Program-made: the position numbers and the translations under genes
NCBI RefSeq assembly: GCF_013248905.1
Contig: NZ_JABRVS010000001.1
Span: 1,240,001-1,304,000 of the forward strand
Source of the DNA: Shewanella sp. VB17
GTDB lineage: Bacteria; Pseudomonadota; Gammaproteobacteria; Enterobacterales; Shewanellaceae
Reading direction: 5' to 3'
DNA: 64,000 nucleotides
Part shown: positions 28,736 to 38,327 of the stretch, piece after piece
Numbering within the stretch: position 1 is the stretch's first letter
How the letters are laid out: each line of letters begins with the position of its first letter
Notes under the pieces: model-generated
Databases searched by the model: none
Told to the model about the DNA's origin: nothing
Seen by the model: the letters and a program-made list of their open reading frames with translations, nothing else

Positions 28736-30142
28736 ATGTCACAACAAAGTGCTTTCAAGGCTAAAAATAAGCCTAGAGATATCCAGATGGATGCACTCAA
28801 AATGCCGCCTCATTCTTTAGAGGCTGAACAATCAGTACTGGGTGGCTTGATGCTTGATTCCGATGCGTGGGATAGAGTGAGTGAAGTGGTTGTGGCAGAA
28901 GACTTTTACTCACGATCACATCGTATGATCTTTACTGCGATGGGAACACTGGCGAATGCGAGTCAACCGATAGATTTGATCACTGTTTCTGAGCAGTTAG
29001 AAGTTGAAGATCAATTAGAGGATGCAGGCGGTTTTGCCTATTTAGGTGAGATCGCTAAAAATACCCCTAGTGCGGGCAATATCTTATCTTATGGTGCTAT
29101 TGTTCGAGAGCGTGCAGTGGTACGCGATATGATCAAGGTCGCAAATGAAATTGCCGATGCAGGTTTTAACCCTGAAGGACGAAATTCAAGTGAACTACTT
29201 GATCTCGCCGAGACAAAGGTATTTAAAATCGCCGAATCTAGAGCCAATGCTAATGAAGGACCAGAAGGGATTAAGGCGATTTTAGAGAAAACCGTCGATA
29301 AAATTGAGCAGCTTTATAATAACCCCAGTAATGGGGTTACAGGGGTGTCCAGTGGTTTTGGCGATCTTGATAAGATGACCGCGGGTTTTCAATCCGGTGA
29401 TTTGGTCATCGTTGCAGCTCGCCCATCTATGGGGAAGACGACGTTTGCGATGAACTTGTGTGAACAAGCGGCACTTAATGAAGATAAACCGGTACTTATT
29501 TTTAGCCTTGAGATGCCTTCAGAGCAAATCATGATGCGTATGTTAGCCTCACTTGGTCGGGTGGATCAAACTAAAATTCGTACTGGTCAACTCGATGATG
29601 ATGATTGGGCACGTGTTTCTTCAACCATGGGGATCATGCTTGAACAAGGCAAGATGTATATTGATGATGGCTCTGGTTTGACACCGACGGATGTTCGTAG
29701 CCGAGCACGGCGGATAGCTCGAGAGCACGGTGGCTTATCGATGATTATGATCGATTACCTACAGTTGATGCAGGTGCCAGCATTGAAAGATAACCGAACT
29801 TTAGAGATTTCAGAGATCTCTCGCTCGCTTAAAGCACTGGCTAAGGAATTAGAAGTGCCAGTGATTGCTTTATCTCAGTTAAACCGCTCATTGGAGCAAC
29901 GTGCCGATAAGCGCCCGATTAACTCTGATTTGCGTGAATCTGGTGCGATTGAGCAAGATGCTGATCTTATTATGTTTATCTATCGTGACGAGGTTTATCA
30001 TGATGATTCTGAACACAAAGGCGTTGCTGAAATTATTATCGGTAAACAGCGTAATGGTCCTATCGGGCGTGTTCCATTAACTTTTCAGGGGCAGTTTTCT
30101 CGTTTTGATAATTATGCAGGTCCTCAGTTTGAAGAAGATTAA
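28736..30142 (+). CDS. dnaB: Replicative DNA helicase DnaB
   Basis: A 468-residue DnaB: N-terminal domain PPHSLEAEQSVLGGLMLD, RecA-like core with Walker A RPSMGKTTFAMN, Walker B region MIMIDYLQLM, and the C-terminal ALSQLNRSLEQRADKRP. Unwinds DNA at the fork. It diverges from the S46 gene and is followed by alr, a common host order. Confidence 0.98.
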   Translation: MSQQSAFKAKNKPRDIQMDALKMPPHSLEAEQSVLGGLMLDSDAWDRVSEVVVAEDFYSRSHRMIFTAMGTLANASQPIDLITVSEQLEVEDQLEDAGGFAYLGEIAKNTPSAGNILSYGAIVRERAVVRDMIKVANEIADAGFNPEGRNSSELLDLAETKVFKIAESRANANEGPEGIKAILEKTVDKIEQLYNNPSNGVTGVSSGFGDLDKMTAGFQSGDLVIVAARPSMGKTTFAMNLCEQAALNEDKPVLIFSLEMPSEQIMMRMLASLGRVDQTKIRTGQLDDDDWARVSSTMGIMLEQGKMYIDDGSGLTPTDVRSRARRIAREHGGLSMIMIDYLQLMQVPALKDNRTLEISEISRSLKALAKELEVPVIALSQLNRSLEQRADKRPINSDLRESGAIEQDADLIMFIYRDEVYHDDSEHKGVAEIIIGKQRNGPIGRVPLTFQGQFSRFDNYAGPQFEED

Positions 30143-30314
30143 GCCTGTGGATATGCTGGCGATGATGAATAGACTTCAAGATTAAACGGATCCACTTAAC
30201 GTGGCTCGTCTATCGATAACTTAAATAAACTCACTACAAATTAATTATATATCCATTATATATTTATTATATATTGGATATTTAGTTAGCGACTTAATAG
30301 ATTAAGGTGACGGT

Positions 30315-31394
30315 TTGAAGCCCTTTCCCCGAGCAGAGATAAGTGCTAGAGCGCTAAAGAAAAATTTGTCGCGTATGCGTCAAATTGCGCCAAAAAGTAA
30401 AATAATGGCGGTCGTTAAAGCCAATGGTTATGGCCATGGTTTACTGAATGTGGCACGTTGCTTTAGTGAAGCTGATGGTTTTGGTCTGGCTCGTTTAGAA
30501 GAAGCATTAGCGTTGAGAGACGGTGGGGTCAAGGCGAAACTTGTCTTGTTAGAAGGTTTTTTTAGGCAAGCAGATTTAATGACCTTGGTTGAGCATGATA
30601 TCGATACCGTTATCCATAATGAAGTTCAGTTAACCATGTTGGAGAAGTCTTCTTTGGTTAAACCTATCACAGTATGGTTAAAACTCGATTCGGGTATGCA
30701 TCGATTGGGATTTACGCCTGAGCAGTTTACTCAAGTGTATGACAGACTTGAGCGATGTCCTCAAGTGGCTAAACCGATACACATTATGTCGCATTTTGCT
30801 TGCGCTGATGAGCCAGATAACCCAATGACGGTTCAGCAATTACGTGTTTTTGACGGACTGACGAAAAAGGTAGCGGGTGAGCGTACTTTGGCGAATTCTG
30901 CCGGCAGCCTGTACTGGCCAGAAAGCCAATTTGATTGGGTTCGTCCAGGCATTGCGCTTTATGGTGTATCACCTGTTGTCGGTGATTTAGGTTGCAATCA
31001 TGGTTTAGAACCTGCGATGGAGCTGATTTCTCAGCTCATTGCTGTCAGAGAACATAAGGCGGGTGAGCCTGTGGGTTATGGCTGTTTTTGGCATGCAAAA
31101 GAGGATACAAAGCTCGGCGTGGTTGCTATTGGCTATGGTGACGGTTATCCGCGCAATGCACCAGAAGGGACGCCAGTTTGGATAAATGGCCGACGCGTGC
31201 CTGTTATTGGCCGAGTCTCTATGGATATGCTAACCGTTGATTTAGGTAAAATGGCCACAGATTGCATTGGTGATGATGCCATTTTATGGGGAAAAAAGTT
31301 ACCTGTAGAAGATGTCGCTCAGCATATTGGGACTATTGCGTATGAGCTGGTGACCAAGCTAACGCCGAGAGTGACAGTGTGTTTAAACGAATAA
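30315..31394 (+). CDS. alr: Alanine racemase
   Basis: A 359-residue PLP racemase. The PLP lysine lies in MAVVKANGYGHG near residue 34, and the catalytic tyrosine in AIGYGDGYPRNAP. Supplies D-alanine for peptidoglycan. TTG is the apparent start (TTGAAGCCCTTTCCC), preceded by AAGGTGA. A run of TATATA repeats (30245-30285) lies in its upstream region. Confidence 0.96.
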   Translation: MKPFPRAEISARALKKNLSRMRQIAPKSKIMAVVKANGYGHGLLNVARCFSEADGFGLARLEEALALRDGGVKAKLVLLEGFFRQADLMTLVEHDIDTVIHNEVQLTMLEKSSLVKPITVWLKLDSGMHRLGFTPEQFTQVYDRLERCPQVAKPIHIMSHFACADEPDNPMTVQQLRVFDGLTKKVAGERTLANSAGSLYWPESQFDWVRPGIALYGVSPVVGDLGCNHGLEPAMELISQLIAVREHKAGEPVGYGCFWHAKEDTKLGVVAIGYGDGYPRNAPEGTPVWINGRRVPVIGRVSMDMLTVDLGKMATDCIGDDAILWGKKLPVEDVAQHIGTIAYELVTKLTPRVTVCLNE

Positions 31395-31443
31395 GTGTGT
31401 TTATTTAGTATTTCAATTTTATGAGCTTATTGCTTACAAGTGG

Positions 31444-32784
31444 GTGGATGTTTTGCTAGAAAAAATAATAAATTACCGAATGATATTGGCACTGTGTTGT
31501 GTTGTTAATCTCACGACAGCCAAAGCCGCAGAGACCCCTATTATTGATATCGATAGTGCACTTAATTCTGATACTGATCCAGAGACCCCTCCCACTGATA
31601 ATATTAAAAAGGGAAAATATAAAGCTGAGTTTGTGGCCGTGCCCTTTATTTTCTCTACAGAAACATTGAGCACAACCATAGGGGGAGCAGGCGTAATTAA
31701 GCATGCAGGTCAAGCTCAAGCCTCTTTATTCGGTATGGGTCTTTATAGTGCCAACGATAGTTGGCTGACGTACATAGGGGCCAATAACTATCAATTACCT
31801 AAGCTAGATCAATGGCTGTTTTCAGCTGAATATTACCGAGCTAGCTATAAAGAAGGAATTTATTTTGTACCCAATGGTGGCCAAGGTACACAAAACAGAT
31901 CGAATTCCTCCACTGATATGGTTGTAGCGGTTGGCGATGAGACCAATGCAAAACTGCATATCAAATATGTGTTGCCTTGGGGAAGAGGTGCACAAGGTGC
32001 GGCTAGAAGTTTAATGCCAACAGAGAACAATGTTGGTTGGGATCCCAGAACATCGGGTGTATCAAGCATTACCTTAACCCCATTTATTCAGACCCGTGAT
32101 ATTGTGGGTTACGATGAACTGCCGACTAAAGCGCAAGGGCTTAAGCTAAAATTTGATTGGGATAATCGTGATAACGGTAAAAATAGTCATAATGGTGGTC
32201 GTACTAGTTTAACCTTTAGTCGTGATTTTGGATCTGACGGATCTAATGATAATAGCAGTGATGCTCGAGAAAGTTGGACAACGTGGGAGTTTGAACAGAG
32301 CGCTTTTGTGTCACTTGGCAGCAGCGATTGGTTCAATCAACAAACCTTAGCATTTAATTTTTATTTAGCTGATACTCCGACGTGGAATGAAGGCGACTCA
32401 GGATCGGAAGAATACCATCGTCCTCCTTCTTTTGCTGGGGTTAGTTTAGGCGGATTTGACAGTTTACGTGGTTATTCTAAAGACCAATTTGTAGGGCGCA
32501 GTGCCGTGCAGTATTCTGCCGAATACAGAATGGAGCCTAAATGGCAGCCGCTGCAAACTTGGCCTGTTTTTAATTTGTATCATGTTCCATGGTGGCAATG
32601 GGTGGTATTTGCTGAGGCTGGTCAAGTGAGTGATGAATTTAGCTTTAATGAGTTGCATCAAGATATGCAATGGACCTTAGGTGCCGGAGTACGTTTTGAG
32701 ATAGAAAGTGTCGTGGTGCGAACTGAATTTGCCTATAGTGGTGATGAAAGTCAATTTTGGGTTATGGTGAATCAACCATTTTAA
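31444..32784 (+). CDS. Outer-membrane surface antigen, D15/BamA-superfamily-like barrel
   Basis: A 446-residue exported protein; the signal sequence is the hydrophobic MILALCCVVNLTTAKA, preceded by a 12-residue extension if GTG 31444 is the start. It has no obvious POTRA repeats. The barrel part contains long aromatic beta-strands and PPSFAGVSLGGFDSLRGY, matching the L6-loop (V/I)RGF/Y-type motif of the D15 family. It ends FWVMVNQPF with a terminal phenylalanine, as expected for Bam-dependent insertion. Substrate unknown. Confidence 0.78.
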   Translation: MDVLLEKIINYRMILALCCVVNLTTAKAAETPIIDIDSALNSDTDPETPPTDNIKKGKYKAEFVAVPFIFSTETLSTTIGGAGVIKHAGQAQASLFGMGLYSANDSWLTYIGANNYQLPKLDQWLFSAEYYRASYKEGIYFVPNGGQGTQNRSNSSTDMVVAVGDETNAKLHIKYVLPWGRGAQGAARSLMPTENNVGWDPRTSGVSSITLTPFIQTRDIVGYDELPTKAQGLKLKFDWDNRDNGKNSHNGGRTSLTFSRDFGSDGSNDNSSDARESWTTWEFEQSAFVSLGSSDWFNQQTLAFNFYLADTPTWNEGDSGSEEYHRPPSFAGVSLGGFDSLRGYSKDQFVGRSAVQYSAEYRMEPKWQPLQTWPVFNLYHVPWWQWVVFAEAGQVSDEFSFNELHQDMQWTLGAGVRFEIESVVVRTEFAYSGDESQFWVMVNQPF

Positions 32785-32872
32785 TCCCATTAGATTAAAT
32801 ACCAAATTGTGCCGATAAAAAATGGCGTTTAAGCGATAGTGTGGTGGTTTATACTGTGTTTTTTAGATAGTT

Positions 32873-33105
32873 AACCTGAGCTCGGGTTAAGCAGCGCCGC
32901 TTAATATCGCTATTTTGGCCCCTATCTTTGTTGTGCTTTCTAGTCATAGCCAGCTATTACGTACGAAATCTCGCCTTGATATCGACAAAAATTTCGGTAT
33001 TAAGCAAGTGGCTGGGTGAATAAACAACAATTAGCTGGGGTTTAACTTGTTGATTTTAAATGAAAAGTTAAAAGTGTGTGACACTCGTTATCCCAAGTTC
33101 AGGTT
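32873..33105. mobile_element. Miniature inverted-repeat element, copy 2 (233 bp)
   Basis: Highly similar to 1753-1981 over its full length, with the same termini (AACCTGAGCTCGGGTTAA and complement). Flanked by AGTT direct repeats (32869-32872 and 33106-33109). The right-hand duplication overlaps the stop codon of the CheX-like gene, so the insertion lies exactly at that gene's end. Confidence 0.85.
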
Positions 33106-33107
33106 AG

Positions 33108-33572
33108 TTAATCTTCAAAACACATTTCAATGAATGCTTTGCCAAAGTGACTGTCGAAGGGCATGATTATTTTTTGTCCTTTGACTTTATGACGGATAGT
33201 ATGAGTTTGACCTGATACTACAGTTGGGGTGGCCATTTCAAACTCATAACCTTCATCAGCCAATATATTCTTAGCTCCACCTGCCACCATATTGGTGATT
33301 TCTCCCACGAGATCTATTATTTCTTCGTTGATCATGCCTGGATTCTCACCTAACATGTTTTGCATAATTTCTAAAATAAGTTTTTGTTCGAACGATATGG
33401 AAAGTGAGCCTTTGGTTTGTGGTCCGATCAAACTGATAAGGCCAGAGACATCGCCTTTTGCGTCATTATCTTTTTTTATGCTCAATTTTCCTGATGATAA
33501 CTCCATACTCGCCATGGTGGAGATAACGTGAATTAAGGAATCTAAAAAAGGATTAATAAAATTAACATTCAT
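33108..33572 (-). CDS. CheX-like chemotaxis phosphatase
   Basis: A 154-residue protein of the CheC/CheX/FliY family. The helix with the phosphatase residues E and N is visible in LVGEITNMVAGGAKN, and the domain ends with AFIEMCFED. These proteins dephosphorylate CheY-P. It stands alone, without other chemotaxis genes nearby, and its 3' end touches the second MITE copy. Confidence 0.88.
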   Translation of the reverse strand: MNVNFINPFLDSLIHVISTMASMELSSGKLSIKKDNDAKGDVSGLISLIGPQTKGSLSISFEQKLILEIMQNMLGENPGMINEEIIDLVGEITNMVAGGAKNILADEGYEFEMATPTVVSGQTHTIRHKVKGQKIIMPFDSHFGKAFIEMCFED

Positions 33573-33804
33573 ATGTTCATTATCCCTAGACTCAAACCGT
33601 AGAGCTAGTTACGACAATATTGAGACCACTTTTACCTATATTAGGCCATTTTTTATTATAATTCCGCTTTACCTCTATATTTCGTCATTAAAAAGTATGA
33701 TCCCGTGCTATAGCTTTAGTAAGCTAATGGTGTGAACTTTAGCTAAACATGAACATAGATCAGGGCTCATGATGCGAACTATCATTAGCCCTGAATACAC
33801 TCTA

Positions 33805-35955
33805 TTAATCAGATTTAGTGTTGTTGACTGCGAAATGTTCAGCTGCGGTGTTAACATAGTACAGTTGTGACCAACGACCATTCATTAAGTAATGAAAGGT
33901 GATGTGGATCGGTGAACCATCAGTGGGTAGACTCGTTATAGTGTGTGAAGTATCATTGATTTGGCTCGAATTACGGTAATAATCTTGTGCTCCACGTGAT
34001 GAACCGGCATAAAACCAAAATCCAGTAGCGTCACCGGGATCCCACGTAAATTGTTGCGATGAGCCTGTTAACGTATCGCCATCAAGTGGACTTGTTAGGC
34101 CCAGATCTCCTTTGTTGGTATCATCAGCTGCAGTATAAGTGAAGTATAATTGAAACCACTGTCCCTCCACAAGATAATGAAAAGTAACATAGATAAGTGA
34201 GCCATCTGTGGGTAAATCTGTCACAGTATGCGACGTACCATTAATTTGGTTTGAATTACGGTAATAATCTCTCGCCCCTTGTGATGAACCAGCATAAAAC
34301 CAGAAGCCTTGTGCATTACCCGCATCCCAAGTAAATAATTGTGATGTGCCAGTGAGGGTTGCACCATTGGCTAGATTGGTGATGTTAGGTTCATCATTTC
34401 CGTCACCGATATCGCTAATGTATCCTTCAATGGCATAATGACCCAGTGAAGAATAGTTTGAAAATCCCCAATTCGGGCTGCCTTCAGCACCTCCTAATAC
34501 TTCTAAAGTATAATCTCCAGCGGGTAAGTTTTGACTAAAAGAGGCTGAGCGATTCACGTTGTTATTCGACTGCGCTAGTGTATACCCGAAGCTGTCTTTT
34601 ATATAGGCTTGAGTATCCAACATACCACCGCCCATATGCTCAGTCCTATCGATAGTGAAATTAACATATGAGCTTGCTGAGTTGATACTGAAGGTGAAGC
34701 TATCAGTATCGGTATTGCGTTCTATTTGTCCAGTATTATTACTGGCACTTACCTTGCCGTCGGAGTCGATGATTAAGGCCTTAGAAGTCACAATGTCATC
34801 GGATTTGAATGGAATAAAGCCATTGATAATATTGAAGTCATCTTCACGATTAGAGGCACCTGAATATTCGCCTTTACTCCATTGATGCAGGGCATGCTGC
34901 CAACTTGTGGCCATCCAAATATTGCCCATAATAGGTACCCATTGAAAATCAGCAATCCCATTATAATACTCCCCGCCTGGAGATCCGCCGTCATGACCTA
35001 AATGCAGTAAGTGACCAATTTCATGTGCCGCAATGCGACCTTGACCATAGGCATCTCTTTCTCGATATAAAGTACAGAAGGTTGATGTCCCAAATGCATA
35101 ATGACAGCTCGAACGCCCCATTTCACGATACATAGTTGTACCACCGCGCCTGCTCACAGCAGCATTATTATAAACATCCCTATTGGTAGTCACATTCACA
35201 TCAAGCATTGAAAAACTCGCTGCGACAATTTGCCAAGTGGTCCAGATAAACGCTTTAGAGACATCATAAGGAACGCCATCACTCATGATCCTACGTGTAT
35301 CCAATAAAATCACATAGCGAGAGCCCGGCTTACTTTCTAATTTACCAACATGTGTACCAGGATAATTGCCTAGGTGCGCTTTTGACACGGCCGGAAAAGT
35401 AAACTGCGATAAAGCCGTTGGTAGGAGTGGATCATGGTATTGTAAATCACAACGCGGATGAACATCGGTAATAGCAATCTCATTGACAAATAAATGGCCA
35501 TTAATGGTGGTGTATTGATAAGCAAGATCTTGCTTTCTTAAGATGATCCAGCCATAGATTTTATCGTTATTTCCTTGCAAAATGAACTCAGAATCAGCGA
35601 CCCCTAGGACTTGACCATTCATCGATACAGAACCATCGATATCAACGGAGAAATCATCCGTCACGACCTTGATTTCTTCCCCGAGATGATTGGTCAAAGA
35701 AAATATGTTTGGCAGGTGACTGACGTTATCACTATCAAACGCTAATTGCTCTTTCACTGCATCATGGATACCGGATCCGGCTAAAAAAGAGGCTGGGCTG
35801 CCAAGCGCTAAACCGATTGAGGATACATGTGCTGTCGTTTGACTTTCAGATGCGGCAATCAGTGAGCTAAAAAGTAAGCATATTAGTAGGAATAACTTGC
35901 TCTTAGAGTGAAATGTATTTACAAAAACAGTAATTAAATACGCTAAATATTTCAT
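33805..35955 (-). CDS. Secreted zinc metalloprotease with PPC-like domain and two C-terminal repeats
   Basis: A 716-residue protein with a signal peptide (IAASESQ region) and a propeptide-like N-terminal half. The zinc site is AHEIGHLLHLGHDGG near residue 315, which reads HExxHxxHxxH and so has the third metzincin ligand but a histidine where glycine or asparagine is usual. A beta-sandwich like bacterial pre-peptidase C-terminal domains follows (DTDSFTFSINS ... GDYTLEVLGG). Two ~85-residue tandem domains sharing GFWFYAGSSxGAxDYYRNSxQI end the protein. They look like cell-surface or substrate-binding modules. Probably an extracellular protease. Confidence 0.85.
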   Translation of the reverse strand: MKYLAYLITVFVNTFHSKSKLFLLICLLFSSLIAASESQTTAHVSSIGLALGSPASFLAGSGIHDAVKEQLAFDSDNVSHLPNIFSLTNHLGEEIKVVTDDFSVDIDGSVSMNGQVLGVADSEFILQGNNDKIYGWIILRKQDLAYQYTTINGHLFVNEIAITDVHPRCDLQYHDPLLPTALSQFTFPAVSKAHLGNYPGTHVGKLESKPGSRYVILLDTRRIMSDGVPYDVSKAFIWTTWQIVAASFSMLDVNVTTNRDVYNNAAVSRRGGTTMYREMGRSSCHYAFGTSTFCTLYRERDAYGQGRIAAHEIGHLLHLGHDGGSPGGEYYNGIADFQWVPIMGNIWMATSWQHALHQWSKGEYSGASNREDDFNIINGFIPFKSDDIVTSKALIIDSDGKVSASNNTGQIERNTDTDSFTFSINSASSYVNFTIDRTEHMGGGMLDTQAYIKDSFGYTLAQSNNNVNRSASFSQNLPAGDYTLEVLGGAEGSPNWGFSNYSSLGHYAIEGYISDIGDGNDEPNITNLANGATLTGTSQLFTWDAGNAQGFWFYAGSSQGARDYYRNSNQINGTSHTVTDLPTDGSLIYVTFHYLVEGQWFQLYFTYTAADDTNKGDLGLTSPLDGDTLTGSSQQFTWDPGDATGFWFYAGSSRGAQDYYRNSSQINDTSHTITSLPTDGSPIHITFHYLMNGRWSQLYYVNTAAEHFAVNNTKSD

Positions 35956-36415
35956 ATTTACATCCTTGTAATTTATGTATGTATAACAATGTTAGTGTTT
36001 ATCACTGGTTATTTCAAATCTGGCGATATTATCAACTTATTTTACGTGTACGTTTTTTTGCTGACACGGCTGTAAAACTGCGCTTGTCATTAAGGCTAAA
36101 TACCTTGTCTAATATTGTGTAAATAAAATATATTTCCTCGTGATTATTAGAGGTAAAAAATTAAATGGGTCGACGTTCTAAGTCGGAACTTATTATTTTA
36201 CAAATGAATAATGAATATAAAGGTCTTAAGCTCTTCAACTCTAAGCTTGGTCTATACTCTATACGTGTGATTGAATTGCACGCCTAGGTTGGTGTTGTCA
36301 TGAATCATCTTTCATACGATTTTCGCGATGTAAAATCTTATTCTTAACTTGATCCAGATGACTCATTACATGTGATGTATCTTGTTAAGGAACGCTAATA
36401 TTCACGGGATAAAGT
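35956..36415. other. Intergenic region upstream of the small basic protein
   Basis: About 460 bp between the divergently read metalloprotease and the 35-residue ORF. AT-rich, with no ORF of note. It contains the protease promoter (minus) and presumably a long leader for the small gene. No specific motif was identified. Confidence 0.4.
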
Positions 36416-36523
36416 ATGAGTAAAGAGAAAAATGGTCGTAAAGAAGGTAAGAAAAAGCCACTGAAAACAGCTAAAGAAAAGCGAATTGCAAAACATGTAA
36501 AAAAGACTCAGCAGGCTTGTTAG
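36416..36523 (+). CDS. Very small Lys-rich protein (35 aa)
   Basis: MSKEKNGRKEGKKKPLKT followed by more Lys/Arg-rich sequence ending KKTQQAC. About 40% basic residues, no hydrophobic segment. A plausible start region (AAGGAACG upstream at moderate distance) and a terminator-like hairpin 70 bp downstream support a real gene. It could be a nucleic-acid-associated basic peptide; this is a guess from composition. Confidence 0.6.
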   Translation: MSKEKNGRKEGKKKPLKTAKEKRIAKHVKKTQQAC

Positions 36524-36593
36524 AGAATGTAAAGTAAAATCAATTCTTTAATAAACAATAGCTTGGTTTGTTTTTATCTTGCATGGCCTCTTT

Positions 36594-36624
36594 TAGGGTT
36601 AACTTAGTGTTAGCCCTATTTATT
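36594..36624 (+). terminator. Probable terminator after the small basic gene
   Basis: AGGGTTAAC and GTTAGCCCT form a 9-bp stem (one G-U pair) around TTAGT, followed by ATTTATTT. Confidence 0.6.
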
Positions 36625-37479
36625 TGTGGCTCGTCCGCTCAGCAGCAGAGTGGCTTTACGAGAAAAACAACGCGCTAAGATCTGCGCCGATCGCACTTGA
36701 TTTCAGTGTTTTTCGGTTGTAGTCGTGGTAAAAAGCTGAGTTGGTAGATTGCAATACTTTCGTTATGGGGAGTTTGTATTCAGTAAAATTCATTATTTAG
36801 TTCTTATCATTTTCCGAGTTGAATCCATTAGATAGGTCAATTGATTCCATATTATTAGAGGATTAAACTCTATTTTTGTTCACATTAGATACTCGAAATA
36901 CATTATGTATTGTTAATACATAATGTATTTATCGCTGTTGAGTTTGTTTGTACATTATGTATAATCGATGTTGCTTGTATTTAGAGATGTATTGAAAGTT
37001 GTTACGGTCTTAATTGATGGTATAGGCATTAAATAAAGATAACGATGCCAATGAAGGCTGTGTATGTATACATTTTTTTGGTCAATTTGAATTAGCCTAT
37101 TTGTTATCAATATGAAGCAATATTGGTGTGTCGAAGTTATTTACTTTGTTATTCATTATTTTTAGAGAAAATCTATTTGTAAATAGAATAGATATTGTTT
37201 TATGCAAGGTTACTATTTATGTCTTAACAGATTTCTCTATTGAATTTTTATCTTAAGATTGATTGGTTGGTTGTTATGTAAATGTTGGTTTTATATGCAT
37301 CTAGAGGCGGCGCTTATGCACTGCATGAGTTAAATGTATTTATGTTGATTATTAAGTGTGTAAAGTTTTTTTTGTGGTTATTCATTAAAAAATGTGTATC
37401 GTAATGGTATTCCTATGTTAAATATCTTAGCTCTTATTTACTTGATTTTGATTCAATTTTACAAGGAAGGAATTTAAAA
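36625..37479. other. AT-rich intergenic region with palindromic sites
   Basis: About 850 bp without a credible gene on either strand. It marks the approximate change from host genes to the phage-derived block. It contains the perfect 35-bp inverted repeat at 36896-36930 and a related single site at 36952-36963. No integrase, tRNA or attachment-site repeat was recognised, so the left boundary of the element is not fixed. Confidence 0.5.
36896..36930. promoter_or_regulatory. Perfect 16-bp inverted repeat (3-nt spacer), candidate double operator
   Basis: Arms AAATACATTATGTATT and AATACATAATGTATTT around GTT. Each arm is itself a near-palindrome with core TACATTATGTA, and a third copy of that core (TACATTATGTATA) lies at 36952. 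One base differs from ATACATTTTGTAT near the phage repressor. Either an operator cluster or a cruciform; there is no T-run for a terminator. Confidence 0.5.
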
Positions 37480-37788
37480 ATGTTTAACCTTATCACTATT
37501 TCTATTGTTATGAGTTTGTTTGCTCTGGCCATTTATTTTCTTTATTTAACTTTAAAAAAGGCAGATTTAACTTGTTCAGTAGATGCATCAAGTGTTAATA
37601 CTGGTTTAAGTTGTGAACATCATTATTTAGAGTTGATTAAGATAGCGATGGATAGAGCCGCCGCAGAAGAGAATAAAGGGAACATAGCCGAGTATATGAG
37701 AGAGATAAAGGTGTGTGATGAACGTTTGATTGCTATTTCTAAAAAAATAAGTTCTGCCGATAAATCTCATTTAAGGATTGCAAGTTAA
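37480..37788 (+). CDS. Small single-pass membrane protein, unknown
   Basis: 102 residues with one N-terminal transmembrane helix (ITISIVMSLFALAIYFLYL) and a soluble, helical C-terminus rich in Glu/Lys. The ribosome binding site AAGGAAGG lies just upstream. It converges with the repressor gene, 21 bp from its 3' end. It may be a lysogenic-conversion or host gene; no family recognised. Confidence 0.6.
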   Translation: MFNLITISIVMSLFALAIYFLYLTLKKADLTCSVDASSVNTGLSCEHHYLELIKIAMDRAAAEENKGNIAEYMREIKVCDERLIAISKKISSADKSHLRIAS

Positions 37789-37809
37789 TCATATAAAGCT
37801 AGCGAAATG

Positions 37810-38307
37810 CTAGCTTGCTGTTTGCTTTATAAAGTCTTGTATTTCAATAACAGCAGTGATTTTATCTGTTGATTGATGATCTGCTTCAGCCAAAATGTGA
37901 GCCGCCTTAAGTATATTACCCGCTCCCATTTTTTCAAAAACGTTAAAAAATACAGTAATATCATCTGGGCTTATGTCAATCGCTCTAGCTAATAATTTTA
38001 ACGCATCCGTTAAGTGCTGTTGCTCAGCAATGTAAAGGCTTGTTGTCACAGTTTCAAGTTCTATAGGTGAGATATTATCCCCAAACAGCTGAGACATGCT
38101 GATATTCAGGAATTCTGATAACTTGATCAGTCCGTTTAAAGAAGGTTCTCTTCTCCCGTTAAAGTAATGACCTATTGCTCCTTTGGTGGTGACACCAAAA
38201 ACCTCTAAAAGATCACCCTGTTGAATGCCGTTGCGCCTCATCAGAACTTCCGCATTTGTTGCCCATTTGGGTTTACTCATAGCCAGAACTAACTCCAAAA
38301 CATTCAT
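37810..38307 (-). CDS. Phage repressor-like XRE helix-turn-helix protein
   Basis: A 165-residue protein. The N-terminal HTH contains NGIQQGDLLEVFGVTTKGAIGHYFNGRREPS. The C-terminus is helical with no S24 LexA-type protease residues visible, so it is not an obvious self-cleaving repressor. It is transcribed away from the replication genes, and three related operator-like sites lie in the divergent region. Position and structure fit the lysogeny repressor of the element. Confidence 0.82.
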   Translation of the reverse strand: MNVLELVLAMSKPKWATNAEVLMRRNGIQQGDLLEVFGVTTKGAIGHYFNGRREPSLNGLIKLSEFLNISMSQLFGDNISPIELETVTTSLYIAEQQHLTDALKLLARAIDISPDDITVFFNVFEKMGAGNILKAAHILAEADHQSTDKITAVIEIQDFIKQTAS

Positions 38308-38327
38308 ACACAGAACCGTACCAAATC

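Noticed and set aside
36896..36930. Rho-independent terminator
   Set aside because: The inverted repeat is perfect but AT-only in its arms apart from single G/C bases and has no following T-run; repeated operator-like cores fit better.
36625..37479. Attachment site or integrase marking the left end of the prophage-like element
   Set aside because: No tRNA, recombinase or direct repeat matching the right side could be found; the right boundary is outside the window.
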